Source: JBIOJB01 sp044450465
GTDB lineage: Bacteria > Chloroflexota > Dormibacteria > Dormibacterales > Dormibacteraceae
Assembly: GCA_044450465.1 (NCBI GenBank)
Contig: JBIOJB010000009.1
Coordinates: forward strand, 1-42,625
Direction of reading: 5' to 3'
DNA: 42,625 nt
Shown here: piece by piece, positions 1 to 7,905 of the stretch
How the letters are laid out: every line of letters starts with the position of its first letter
Numbering within the stretch: position 1 is the stretch's first letter
Translations under genes and position numbers: made by a program
Notes under the pieces: model-generated
What the model was told of the DNA's origin: nothing
The model's database searches: none
Seen by the model: only the letters and a program-made list of their open reading frames with translations

Positions 1-1
1 A

Positions 2-424
2 TACGCGGGCATGTCCGTGAAGCCGACCATCACCGCGGCGATGACACTCGCGGGAGCTCTGTCCGGAGTGGCCGGCGCGATGCTCGTCTTCGGCAGTATC
101 TCGCACCGCATGGTGACCGACGGCAGCCTCACCGGCTTCACGGGCAACGCGGGGTTCAACGGGATCGTGGTTGCCCTCTTCGCCGGTCTGCATCCCATGT
201 GGACCATCGTCACGGCATTCTTGTTCGCGGGCCTGCTGGTCGGCGGGACTTCGATGCAGGTCACAACGGGCATTCCCTCCGACCTGGTGACGGCGATCAA
301 CGGCCTCGTCGTCGTTCTCGTGGTGTCCGTGGAGTACATGCGCCGCCGCGCCAGGGCTCGCGCACGGATGGTCGAGGGCCCGCCAACCGTGGCCGCATCG
401 GTGATGCAGAACGTGCACACGTGA
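2..424 (+). CDS. BMP-type ABC transporter permease, 5'-truncated by window edge
   Basis: C-terminal 140 residues of an inner-membrane permease of the simple-sugar/nucleoside ABC family (YufP-like). The reading frame is open to the left edge and the first residues (YAGMSVKP) match the conserved cytoplasmic loop before the last helices, so the ATG at 11 is internal rather than a start. Three hydrophobic segments follow, then a basic tail. The next permease starts at a GTG overlapping this stop codon (GTGA, 421-424), which indicates translational coupling. Its partners are the second permease, the BMP lipoprotein and the double ATPase downstream. The substrate cannot be read from the sequence; nucleosides or simple sugars are typical of the family. 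Confidence 0.9.
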   Translation, partial: YAGMSVKPTITAAMTLAGALSGVAGAMLVFGSISHRMVTDGSLTGFTGNAGFNGIVVALFAGLHPMWTIVTAFLFAGLLVGGTSMQVTTGIPSDLVTAINGLVVVLVVSVEYMRRRARARARMVEGPPTVAASVMQNVHT

Positions 425-1353
425 GCCAGTTTTTCACTGCCGCCGTGCTCACCGCCACGGTCGTCTCGGGCATCCAGCTCGCGACACCGTTCCTGCTGGC
501 CGGCCTGGGCGAGACCATGGGTCAGCGCAGCGGCGTGGTCAACCTCGGCGTGGACGGGATCATGCTGCTCGGCGCGTTCGGCGCTTACTTCACTGCCCTG
601 AAGACCGGCAGCCTGGGGCTGGCCGTGGCGACCGGCATCGCGATCGGTCTGGTCATGGGGCTCCTGACGGCGTTCGTCAGCGTCACGCTCAAGGCGGAGC
701 AGGGGATCAGCGGAATCGGGGTCTTCCTGTTCGGCCTCGGGCTCACCAACGTCCTCTTGCTAAAGCTGTTCCCCTCACCCGAAACGATGGCAGCACTGCC
801 CACGGTGAAGATCCCGCTGCTCGATCGTATTCCGGCCCTCGGGACGGTGTTCTTCGAGCAGAACTGGTTGGTCTACCTCGCCTTCCTTCTGGTGCCCGTG
901 CTGACGTTCGTGCTCAACCGCAGCACTTACGGCCTGAAGATCCGGGCGGTCGGTGAGAACCCAGCCGCGGCCGACACCATTGGGGTCAGCGTCGCCAAGA
1001 TCCGCTACTCGACTGTACTCATCGGGTGCGCACTTGCTGGGCTGGCCGGAGCCACTCTCGTGCTGCTCATCGGCATCTTCCAGCAGGACCTGACCAACAG
1101 CGAAGGATTCATCGCCGTCGCCCTGGTGTACTTCGGCGCCTGGCGGCCCATTGGCGTGATGGCGGGATCTCTGCTTTACGGCATGGTCGGGTCGGTCGTG
1201 CTCACCTGGAAGACGCTGGGGATCATCCCCCTCTCCGCATCCGACATCGCCGCTATGGCTCCGGCGGTCATCACCGTGCTTGCTCTGCTGTCCGTAGCGC
1301 GACGGTTCAGGCAGCCGGCTGCACTTGGCAGGCCATACGAGCGGGGGGCATGA
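421..1353 (+). CDS. BMP-type ABC transporter permease, second subunit
   Basis: 310-residue polytopic membrane protein of the YufQ/simple-sugar permease type. The N-terminus (LAGLGETMGQRSGVVNLGVDG) is the family hallmark, and the loop ENPAAADTIGVSVAKIR is the predicted ATPase-contact region. The GTG at 421 is chosen because it overlaps the stop of the upstream permease and gives the usual family length. It should form a heterodimeric channel with that permease in the inner membrane, energised by the ATPase encoded at 2427. A longer reading from 199 would overlap the first permease in another frame and is not credible. Confidence 0.93.
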   Translation: MSQFFTAAVLTATVVSGIQLATPFLLAGLGETMGQRSGVVNLGVDGIMLLGAFGAYFTALKTGSLGLAVATGIAIGLVMGLLTAFVSVTLKAEQGISGIGVFLFGLGLTNVLLLKLFPSPETMAALPTVKIPLLDRIPALGTVFFEQNWLVYLAFLLVPVLTFVLNRSTYGLKIRAVGENPAAADTIGVSVAKIRYSTVLIGCALAGLAGATLVLLIGIFQQDLTNSEGFIAVALVYFGAWRPIGVMAGSLLYGMVGSVVLTWKTLGIIPLSASDIAAMAPAVITVLALLSVARRFRQPAALGRPYERGA

Positions 1354-1413
1354 CGTGAGCGCACAACTTGTTGCCGGCAGCCCGGAGTATTCCGTTGTCA
1401 CAAGGAGGACAAC

Positions 1414-2418
1414 ATGAGACACACTTCTTTCCGCCATTTCGCCGTTGTCCTGATGGGCGCGGTGGCTCTGGTCGCGGCCGCGTGCGGCTCGAGCAGCACC
1501 ACGACGACGACCTCGCCCACGGTCCAGACCCTCAAGGTGGCGCTGATCGAGCCAAGCTTGAGGAACGACCTGGCGTTCAGCCAATCGATGTATGCGGCCC
1601 TGCAATCGCTGGTGGGTCCGATGAATCTGCAGATCCAAGTCTCGGACAACCTATTCAACGTCTCTGATGCCGCCAACGCGATGCACCAGTACGCGGCCCA
1701 GGGCTACAACCTTGTGATCGCGCACGGTTCCCAGTACGGTGGCACCATCCAGCAGCTCGCCCCGCAGTTCCCCCACACCTCATTCGCGTGGGGCACGGCA
1801 GGCGTGACTTTCGGGCTGCCCAATGTGTTCGCTTACCAGGCGAACTCGCAGGAAGGCGGTTACGTCGAGGGCTACGAAGCTGCATTGCTCAGCAAGTCAC
1901 ACGTCCTCGGCGTGCTCGGGCCGATCGACGTCGGTGACGCGCATCTTTACGTGGTGGGCTTCAAGGCCGGAGCACAAGCAGCCAACCCGCAGGTAACCGT
2001 TCACGTGAGCTTCACCGGGTCCTTCAGCGACAACACGCTGATGGCCACCGCAGCCACGTCATACGTTTCCGAGGGTGCCGACGTGCTCACCGGGACCTCG
2101 CAGTCAGTCGTCGGGGCGATTGGGGTCGCGAAGACCAAGAATGTGGCATGGTTCGGAACCCAGTGGGACCAGTCGAGCCTGGCCTCCAATAACGTCGTCG
2201 CGAGCCAGGTCTATGACTGGTCCGGCGTCCTGACCCAGATGGTCACTGCGATCCGTGGCGGCGTGCTGGGTGGGGCAACCTACACGATCACGCTGGGCAA
2301 CAACGGCGAAAAGATCACCTACAACTCCGGCTACGCGCTGGACCCGTCGATCAAGACGGCCGGCGACGGAATCGTCACGAAGATCGAAAGCGGGGCCATC
2401 ACACCCCCGACCGACTGA
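1414..2418 (+). CDS. BMP family substrate-binding lipoprotein
   Basis: 334-residue extracytoplasmic solute-binding lipoprotein of the basic membrane protein (BMP/PnrA) family. A short basic N-terminus and hydrophobic stretch lead to a lipobox ending at Cys24, followed by a Ser/Thr linker and the BMP periplasmic-binding fold (KVALIEPSLRNDLAFSQSMY). A strong Shine-Dalgarno (AAGGAGGA, 1402-1409) sits 4 nt before the ATG. It lies between the permeases and the ATPase gene of the same transporter. Known members bind purine nucleosides or related compounds; the ligand here is unknown. Confidence 0.92.
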   Translation: MRHTSFRHFAVVLMGAVALVAAACGSSSTTTTTSPTVQTLKVALIEPSLRNDLAFSQSMYAALQSLVGPMNLQIQVSDNLFNVSDAANAMHQYAAQGYNLVIAHGSQYGGTIQQLAPQFPHTSFAWGTAGVTFGLPNVFAYQANSQEGGYVEGYEAALLSKSHVLGVLGPIDVGDAHLYVVGFKAGAQAANPQVTVHVSFTGSFSDNTLMATAATSYVSEGADVLTGTSQSVVGAIGVAKTKNVAWFGTQWDQSSLASNNVVASQVYDWSGVLTQMVTAIRGGVLGGATYTITLGNNGEKITYNSGYALDPSIKTAGDGIVTKIESGAITPPTD

Positions 2419-2426
2419 GGTTACCA

Positions 2427-3974
2427 ATGTCGTCAGGGATCATGGTTGAGCAGCGGTTCGAACAGGAACCGCTGCTCGCCATGCGCGGCATCACCAAGCA
2501 CTTTCCAGGCGTGGTCGCCAACGACGAAATCGACTTCGACGTACTGCCCGGCGAGATCCACGCGCTGTTCGGCGAGAACGGCGCCGGCAAGAGCACCCTG
2601 ATGCGCATCCTGTATGGCTTGTACCGCCCGGACGCCGGAGACATCCGACTGCACGGTCGCTTGGTACAGATCGCTTCGCCCGCAGCTGCCATCCAGAACG
2701 GCATCGGCATGATCCACCAGCACTTCATGCTGGTGCAGACCCTGACGGTGGCCGAGAACGTCGCTATCGGGTACAAGTCATCCCGCGGTCCGTTGACCGA
2801 TCTCGACCGGGTGTCGAATCACATTCGAGAGCTGTCGGAGACCTATGGCCTCCGCGTCGACCCTAATGCTTACGTCTGGCAGCTGTCGGTCGGTGAACGG
2901 CAGCGAGTCGAGATTATCAAAGCTCTCTACCGCCAGGTCCGACTGCTCATCCTGGACGAGCCGACGGCGGTGCTCACCCCACAAGAGGTCCATGACCTCT
3001 TCATCGTTCTCAAGCAGATGGTGCGCAACGGGCTGTCGCTCGTCTTCATCTCACACAAGGTCAACGAGGTCCTCCAGCTGTCCGACCGCATCACCGTGCT
3101 GCGGGGTGGACGCAAGATCGCGACAGTGCGCGGGGCCGAGGCAACCCGCGATGAGCTCGCGACGATGATGGTCGGTCATCAGGTCGCGGCTGTCGAGGTG
3201 CCGCCGGACCGTCATCCTGGCGATGTCCAGCTCGCGGTCGACGATCTTCAGGTCACGAGTGACCGCGGTCTCGAAGCGGTCCGAGGGCTGTCGTTGCGGG
3301 TCAATTCTGGCGAGATCGTCGGGATCGCGGGCGTCTCCGGCAACGGGCAGCGCGAGCTCGCCGACACGATCGCCGGTCTACGGAAACCGACGAGCGGTTC
3401 GGTAAAGATCGGCGGGAATGAGGTGACCGGTCGGAGACCGGCCACGCTCCGTGCCTCAGGACTCGCGTACGTGCCAGAGGAACGGATGCGAGACGCGGTG
3501 ATCGGCGACTTCACGGTCGCCGAGAATCTCATCCTCGTCGACAGCTCGGGGCGATCCTTTGCGCGGTGGGGCTTCCTCCGCAACCGCGCAATCCGAAGGC
3601 ATTGCGAAGAGCTCGTGAAAGAGTTCGACGTGAGGACCCCTGGCCTGGACACGCTGGCCGGTCACCTGTCCGGTGGGAACATCCAGAAGCTGATCATGGC
3701 GCGTGAGCTTTCTGGCTCGCCAAAGGTTCTTGTAGTTGCCCAGCCTACGCGCGGCATCGACGTTTTGGCGTCGGCATACATCCATGAGCGGCTCATCCGG
3801 CAGCGGGACGCCGGGACTGCGGTTCTGCTCATCTCTGAGGACCTCGAGGAGTTGATGAGCATCTCGGATCGGATTCTGGTGATGTTCGAGGGCAGGGTCA
3901 CAAACGAGGTCGACCCGCGCACGACGACCCGCGAGGCGATCGGGCTGATGATGGCCGGCGTGTCGGGCTGCTGA
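2427..3974 (+). CDS. ABC transporter ATP-binding protein with two ATPase domains (BMP/sugar type)
   Basis: 515 residues with two tandem ABC domains, as in YufO/RbsA-type proteins. Domain 1 has Walker A GENGAGKST (49-57), signature LSVGERQRVE and Walker B LLILDEPT. Domain 2 has the degenerate P-loop GVSGNGQRE, signature LSGGNIQK and Walker B-like VVAQPTRGID, which is normal for this family. The start at 2427 is preceded by GAGG (2417-2420) with 6-nt spacing and overlaps no other gene; an in-frame ATG at 2442 is the alternative. It energises the two permeases upstream in the same operon. Confidence 0.93.
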   Translation: MSSGIMVEQRFEQEPLLAMRGITKHFPGVVANDEIDFDVLPGEIHALFGENGAGKSTLMRILYGLYRPDAGDIRLHGRLVQIASPAAAIQNGIGMIHQHFMLVQTLTVAENVAIGYKSSRGPLTDLDRVSNHIRELSETYGLRVDPNAYVWQLSVGERQRVEIIKALYRQVRLLILDEPTAVLTPQEVHDLFIVLKQMVRNGLSLVFISHKVNEVLQLSDRITVLRGGRKIATVRGAEATRDELATMMVGHQVAAVEVPPDRHPGDVQLAVDDLQVTSDRGLEAVRGLSLRVNSGEIVGIAGVSGNGQRELADTIAGLRKPTSGSVKIGGNEVTGRRPATLRASGLAYVPEERMRDAVIGDFTVAENLILVDSSGRSFARWGFLRNRAIRRHCEELVKEFDVRTPGLDTLAGHLSGGNIQKLIMARELSGSPKVLVVAQPTRGIDVLASAYIHERLIRQRDAGTAVLLISEDLEELMSISDRILVMFEGRVTNEVDPRTTTREAIGLMMAGVSGC

Positions 3975-3988
3975 CGCCACCGGCCGAA

Positions 3989-4000
3989 TCTGAATTCAGA
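3989..4000. promoter_or_regulatory. 12-bp perfect palindrome after the BMP operon
   Basis: TCTGAATTCAGA is a perfect palindrome 15 nt after the operon stop codon and just upstream of a GC-rich hairpin. Its role is unknown; it could be part of a termination region or a protein-binding site. Confidence 0.3.
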
Positions 4001-4007
4001 AAGTCGT

Positions 4008-4026
4008 GCCGGGGAGCCTTCCCGGC
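4008..4026 (+). terminator. Candidate terminator hairpin after BMP operon
   Basis: GCCGGGGA / TTCCCGGC can form an 8-bp stem (one G-U pair) with a 3-nt loop, 34 nt after the ATPase stop codon. No uridine run follows, so if it works it is not a textbook intrinsic terminator. Confidence 0.4.
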
Positions 4027-4673
4027 TCGAAACGTGGTCTTTATCGGTCGGCCACATTAGATCAGCGTTCGCTGTCCCGACACTTCAGTCCGGATATGGT
4101 TGACACCTACCCGGATTGGTGCCGATGCTGTCGTGCCTCAGCGCCTCCTCAGGCCTCTATTGCAGGAGGCTTTCAGATGTTTACAGCGATCCACCTTCTA
4201 CCCGACCCCAAGGCCCATCCGTTGCCGACTTTGTGGAGTCGTTTCAACTCGCGTTCTGCCTGGGGCGGCGATGATCCGGATCGTCTCCTCACGCGGGTGC
4301 GCAGCGCAGCCAGCCCGTCGATCGCTATCCGTAAGCGGACGACTGAATCTGCAGTGGCGAACAGACGCGTGTCCTGCTGGACTGCTTTCCGGGACATCGG
4401 GGAGCTGGACTGGGTTCTGGACCCATGGCCCTCAATTCGTCACGAATCACGGCATGCAATCTCCGCGTGGTGTGGAGTCGTTTCCCGGCTCGTAAGACAC
4501 CCCTCCAGACGTGGACCTACACGGAGAGGTCGTGGTCCGCGGAGGACTTAGTCATTGCACGAGTTGGGCCTCAGCAACCCTATGCCTCGCAGCCTCGTCC
4601 ACCATTGACAGGAGTGAGCGCCAGCCGCCTGCCGTTGCATAAGCTAAGCGCGCTCGGCAGTCGGGTTGGAGGA
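4027..4673. other. Gene-poor stretch, about 650 nt
   Basis: No recognisable protein. There is a -35/-10-like pair (TTGACA at 4099-4104), an inverted repeat GCCTCCT/AGGAGGC, and an AGGAGG followed by an ATG at 4177 that opens a 124-codon frame ending at 4551. The product has no recognisable domain and its codon use looks random, so I do not call it a gene. A 14-nt direct repeat (TGTGGAGTCGTTTC) occurs at 4232-4245 and 4471-4484. The stretch may be decayed DNA. Confidence 0.5.
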
Positions 4674-5516
4674 ATGGAAGTGGGGAGCTCGGAAAGCGAC
4701 TATCAGCTTGGTGCCGACCCTATAGAGCTCGAGCGGCTGAACCGCCAAGGTCGGGTGCTGGCGCCTGCGACGCGGACGATCCTACAAGCGGCCGGTGTAC
4801 GCACCGGGATGCGTGTTCTAGACCTGGGCTCTGGCATGGGGGACATGGCCTTTGTTGCCGCCGAGCTGGTTGGGCCGACCGGAGAGGTCCTGGGGATCGA
4901 TCGGGCCCCCGAGCCAGTCGCCAAAGCCAACCTTCGGGCACGCCAGCACGGCCTGGCCAACGTGCGGTTCTTGGTCGGCGATATTCAGGACCGGGCTCCC
5001 GGCGGGCCATACGACGCGATCGTTGGGCGCCTTGTGCTCATGTACGTCCCTGATCCTGCAACCGTGATCAGAACGCAGGCCAGACTGCTGCGCCCGGGCG
5101 GTGTTGTCGTGCCCATCGAGTTCGATCTCTTCAGCGCGCGCTCGATTCCCGCAACGCCGCTGGTGGCGCAGGCCCTGTCGTGGTTGATCGAGGCGTTTAA
5201 GCGAACAGGAATTGACCCGGCGCTCGGCCCGCGGCTGTGGACGATCCAGCAGGAGGCGGGTTTACGACCCATCGGGATGATTGGCGTGCAGCCCCACTTT
5301 GGACCCGACGACCCGGAAGGCCCCGCAATACTTGCCGGCATCATCCGGACAGTTGCCCCGCTAATGGAGCGTTCAGGCGTAGCCACTGCCGCTGAAGTGG
5401 GAGCAGACACGCTCGAGCAACGCCTGAGCGACGAGCTTCGGACCTCCGCATCGGTTTTTGCCCATCCCATGCTGATGAGTGCGTCGGCGACGAGGGACGA
5501 GGGGAGTCTCACTTAG
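4674..5516 (+). CDS. Class I SAM-dependent methyltransferase
   Basis: 280-residue cytosolic methyltransferase of the UbiE/Methyltransf_25 type. Motif I VLDLGSGMGDMAF lies at about residues 46-58, the acidic ribose-binding motif at GIDRAP, and motif II/III follows with a C-terminal substrate-binding half. Start choice: GGAGGA (4668-4673) abuts the ATG at 4674 and is 6 nt before an in-frame GTG at 4680, so the GTG may be the real start. The longer open frame upstream has no family-like residues. It stands alone on the plus strand and its substrate is unknown. Confidence 0.85.
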   Translation: MEVGSSESDYQLGADPIELERLNRQGRVLAPATRTILQAAGVRTGMRVLDLGSGMGDMAFVAAELVGPTGEVLGIDRAPEPVAKANLRARQHGLANVRFLVGDIQDRAPGGPYDAIVGRLVLMYVPDPATVIRTQARLLRPGGVVVPIEFDLFSARSIPATPLVAQALSWLIEAFKRTGIDPALGPRLWTIQQEAGLRPIGMIGVQPHFGPDDPEGPAILAGIIRTVAPLMERSGVATAAEVGADTLEQRLSDELRTSASVFAHPMLMSASATRDEGSLT

Positions 5517-5545
5517 GGCCGGGCCCTGCGAAGGGGAGATTCCTT

Positions 5546-5749
5546 TCACCTTTCCACGCCACGTAACACCCCGCCAAAGGCGCGGCCTCCGTTGGTGGCC
5601 GGACCACCGTTGGTGGTGGTGATGACCAGATACGGGAACGCGCCGCCCACAAAACTGAGGATGAACGCGTCGACCAGGTAGCTCAGGGTTCGGATCCCGA
5701 ACCCAGCAGTTGCGCCGGGCGGCGGCGCCCCGATCGCGGAATGGCTCAC
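5546..5749 (-). pseudogene. Truncated RDD-family membrane protein
   Basis: 67 residues. The first part (GFGIRTLSYLVDAFILSF) is the first helix of an RDD-domain protein, with the usual Pro/Gly-rich N-terminal tail. Family members run to about 130-200 residues with further helices and a second charged motif; here the frame ends after one and a half helices and the methyltransferase C-terminus lies next to it. The GTG start at 5749 overlaps the stop of the small ORF upstream (GTGA). It is therefore probably a 3'-truncated gene remnant. It could instead be a genuine short protein, but this is less likely. Confidence 0.5.
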
Positions 5750-5919
5750 CGGCCGTTCTGAACAAAGATGGACCAATTCGCCGGCATCGAATCCTCCGAG
5801 ACCCAGGTGACATGGATGGCACCTGTGCGGCTCAGCGCGCCCGGCAGCAGCATAAGGCCAGTCGCTGCGTCGTCAGGATCGCCTGGCTCGTGCGTGTGAT
5901 ACGTGCAGGTGACTTCCAT
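5746..5919 (-). CDS. Small hypothetical protein coupled to RDD remnant
   Basis: 57-residue open frame (an in-frame TTG at 5931 is an alternative start). The sequence (for example HVTWVSEDSMPANWSIFVQ) is not low-complexity and codon use is normal, but I do not recognise a family. It overlaps the 3' end of the upstream membrane-protein gene in another frame and its stop overlaps the GTG of the RDD remnant. That chain of overlaps on the minus strand argues that it is or was translated. Confidence 0.4.
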   Translation of the reverse strand: MEVTCTYHTHEPGDPDDAATGLMLLPGALSRTGAIHVTWVSEDSMPANWSIFVQNGR

Positions 5920-6481
5920 AGCTCTTTTCAAGCGAGTGCTGATCCCGATTGGAGCGGCGGTTGGAGGGAGGCAGTGAGGAATAGCCGGGCGTCGCGCTGA
6001 CGCCCATGTCAGTCAGAACCAGGACGAAAGCCAGCATCGGTCGCGCCAGCAGGAAGACGACAAGCCACTCGTACGCGCTGGATGCCCCCAGGGCGATGCA
6101 GGCGCCTGTGGTCACACCGATCGCCAGGCGGATGACGCCGGCCGCAACCTTCCCCCCAGTGGGCTGCCTGAACTTATTGCGTCGGCCACGCGCGGAGAGC
6201 GCGAGGATGTGCAGGACCGTGAAAACCAACGCAAGGCCCCCTTCGATGCGAATCGCGATGGTGCCGCTGCCCGTCGTGTCGGCGAGTGGAATCGTGACAA
6301 GAACCAGGAGCGCGGTGGCCAGACCCATCTCGGGAATCTGGCGCAGCCGATAGGCGTCGACCGGTCTCAACTGGTCGCCGCGTCGAAAAGCGGAGACCAG
6401 ACCTGAGAATCCAGCCAGCGTCACGCTCAACCCGGCAATCGAAAACAGGAAACCCAGCTGCGGGATTGATCCACTCGCCAT
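5873..6481 (-). CDS. Hypothetical membrane protein
   Basis: 202 residues with about four hydrophobic helices. The first helix is followed by a loop rich in Arg (FRRGDQLRPVDAYRLRQIPE). AGGAGG lies about 10 nt before the ATG; an upstream extension in the same frame would run into the cupin gene and is rejected. It follows the cupin gene by 14 nt and is probably cotranscribed with it. The protein at 13649 has the same layout, so the two may be distant paralogues. Function unknown. Confidence 0.75.
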   Translation of the reverse strand: MASGSIPQLGFLFSIAGLSVTLAGFSGLVSAFRRGDQLRPVDAYRLRQIPEMGLATALLVLVTIPLADTTGSGTIAIRIEGGLALVFTVLHILALSARGRRNKFRQPTGGKVAAGVIRLAIGVTTGACIALGASSAYEWLVVFLLARPMLAFVLVLTDMGVSATPGYSSLPPSNRRSNRDQHSLEKSYGSHLHVSHARARRS

Positions 6482-6495
6482 TTCGGTATTGCCTC

Positions 6496-7008
6496 CTAAT
6501 GCCCGGGAGGGGGTCCCGGAGGGCCGAGGACCTCGAATCCGTTTCGCTTCGCGATCGGAGCTAGTCGAGCGATGTCGGGGTGGCCCTCCATCGGGGGCGG
6601 TACAACCCGTTCGGGAGCCGGCACACCGACCTCCCGCAGGAACCCCTCGAACTGCATCGGGGCGAAACCGACCAGCGCCCGCGCTCCGCCCGCGTCTGCA
6701 TAAAAGGTGTGTGGCACAGCTTTGGGACCGAACGCGAACGAGCCGGCCTTGAGAGTCAGGCGCGCATCCCCGACCCAGAAGGTCATCGAGCCCTCGAGGA
6801 CGTAGAACCACTCGTCTTCCTCGGGGTGAACGTGCCAGGGCGAACCGATGCCCTCCGGTGCGACGATCTCGATCAGGCCGTACCGGCCCCCCGTGTCCTT
6901 GCCGCTGATCTTGATCGTCTGGAGCATGCCGAGCAGCCAGAACGCCTCGCCTTCCTTGTCATCCAGCGCGTACCCGAGCTGCGCTCGCTCCCCAGTGATG
7001 GTGGCCAT
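6496..7008 (-). CDS. Cupin-domain protein
   Basis: 170 residues with a single cupin_2 barrel. Motif 1 is WHVHPEEDEWFYVLEG (about residues 58-73), with the metal-ligand His and Glu residues, and motif 2 is around FGPKAVPHTFY. A Pro/Gly-rich tail ends the protein. It is probably a small-molecule-binding protein or metal-dependent enzyme of unknown substrate. It is divergent from a MarR regulator across 49 nt containing a palindrome, so it is likely the regulator's target. Confidence 0.85.
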   Translation of the reverse strand: MATITGERAQLGYALDDKEGEAFWLLGMLQTIKISGKDTGGRYGLIEIVAPEGIGSPWHVHPEEDEWFYVLEGSMTFWVGDARLTLKAGSFAFGPKAVPHTFYADAGGARALVGFAPMQFEGFLREVGVPAPERVVPPPMEGHPDIARLAPIAKRNGFEVLGPPGPPPGH

Positions 7009-7031
7009 CTGCGTGTCGCTCCATTCCTATG

Positions 7032-7049
7032 GTTGATATGATTAGCAAC
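7032..7049. promoter_or_regulatory. Probable MarR operator between cupin and marR-like gene
   Basis: An 18-bp imperfect palindrome, GTTGnTAnnnnTAnCAAC, lies in the 49-nt divergent intergenic space. It overlaps a TATGAT -10-like box (7037-7042) for the regulator. The length and TTG...CAA ends fit MarR-type sites. Confidence 0.5.
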
Positions 7050-7057
7050 GGTCCATA

Positions 7058-7585
7058 GTGAAACAGTTGCCTATCGAACTATCGCAGACAGAACAAGCTT
7101 TGTCAAGCCCTTCTCCCGAGCGCCTGCAGGCCTGGCGGCTCTTTTTTGAGAGCGCGCTGGCGCTACAGGACGTGCTCGATACGGAACTCGAGCAAGCCGT
7201 GGGCATCTCGCAGCGCTGGTACGACGTCCTCGTTCATCTCGATGAGGCGCCGGAGGGCATTCGCATGAACGAGCTTGCGGAACGGATCCTTTACAGCAAA
7301 AGCGGCTTCACCCATGTGGTTGACCGAATGGAAGAGGGTGGGCTCGTCCGCCGCGTCCGGCCGGCACACGATCGGCGTTCGATCCTGGTCGTACTGACCG
7401 CCGCGGGCACCAAGAAGCTGGGCGAGGCCCGCCGCCACCACCGGCATGGAATCGAGCGGCACTTCTCGCAGCACCTCACCGACGCCGACATCAAGGTCCT
7501 CACCCGCGCGTTCGAAAAGCTCAGCGCACATGCACGTCCGATCCGCCAAGGTCGGATGGGCGACTCGAAGAAGCCCGCTGGCTAA
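7058..7585 (+). CDS. MarR-family transcriptional regulator
   Basis: 175-residue winged-helix repressor. The recognition region (MNELAERILYSKSGFTHVVDRMEEGGLV, about residues 68-95) and the wing RPAHDRRSILVVLT are typical of MarR. The GTG start is taken because no other start precedes the first conserved helix. It is divergent from the cupin gene, which together with the shared palindrome suggests control of both promoters. The inducer is unknown. Confidence 0.85.
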   Translation: MKQLPIELSQTEQALSSPSPERLQAWRLFFESALALQDVLDTELEQAVGISQRWYDVLVHLDEAPEGIRMNELAERILYSKSGFTHVVDRMEEGGLVRRVRPAHDRRSILVVLTAAGTKKLGEARRHHRHGIERHFSQHLTDADIKVLTRAFEKLSAHARPIRQGRMGDSKKPAG

Positions 7586-7905
7586 GCTGCTAGCCGTCCA
7601 CCGCGGCCACCATCGTCTCTGTAACGCGAACCGAGGTCGTTGGAAGGCAGAAAATCGGGATGATGCCGTCGCGGCTCTGGTGAGCAGACCCGCGATGGCG
7701 GGTGGAACTGCGAGCAGGAGAATGGATCGACGTGGCTGACGCCTAGGGCTCGCATACAAGCCGGTCAGTTGCGGTTCGGAACGGGCCAGCTCGATTGGCC
7801 ATCTCACCAAAAGAGCAAGGTTCTGCCGCCCAGATCGATAGAGGACTCAAGGGCCGCCGATCACACGGTGCCATTTGATCCGCGGCGCCCCGGAGGCATA
7901 CGTCG
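7586..7905. other. Intergenic region with dispersed-repeat copy
   Basis: About 320 nt without a supported gene. It contains one copy of a short dispersed repeat (7596-7634) and a Shine-Dalgarno GGAGG at 7892-7896 for the next gene. Nothing else stands out. Confidence 0.5.
7596..7634 (+). repeat. Dispersed short repeat, copy 1
   Basis: The 13-mers GTCCACCGCGGCC (7596-7608) and TAACGCGAACCGA (7622-7634), separated by 13 nt, recur identically at 9930-9942 and 9966-9978 with a 23-nt spacer. Confidence 0.6.

Noticed and set aside
775..1638. Minus-strand open frame across the BMP operon
   Set aside because: Overlaps well-supported transporter genes on the other strand and encodes no known motif.
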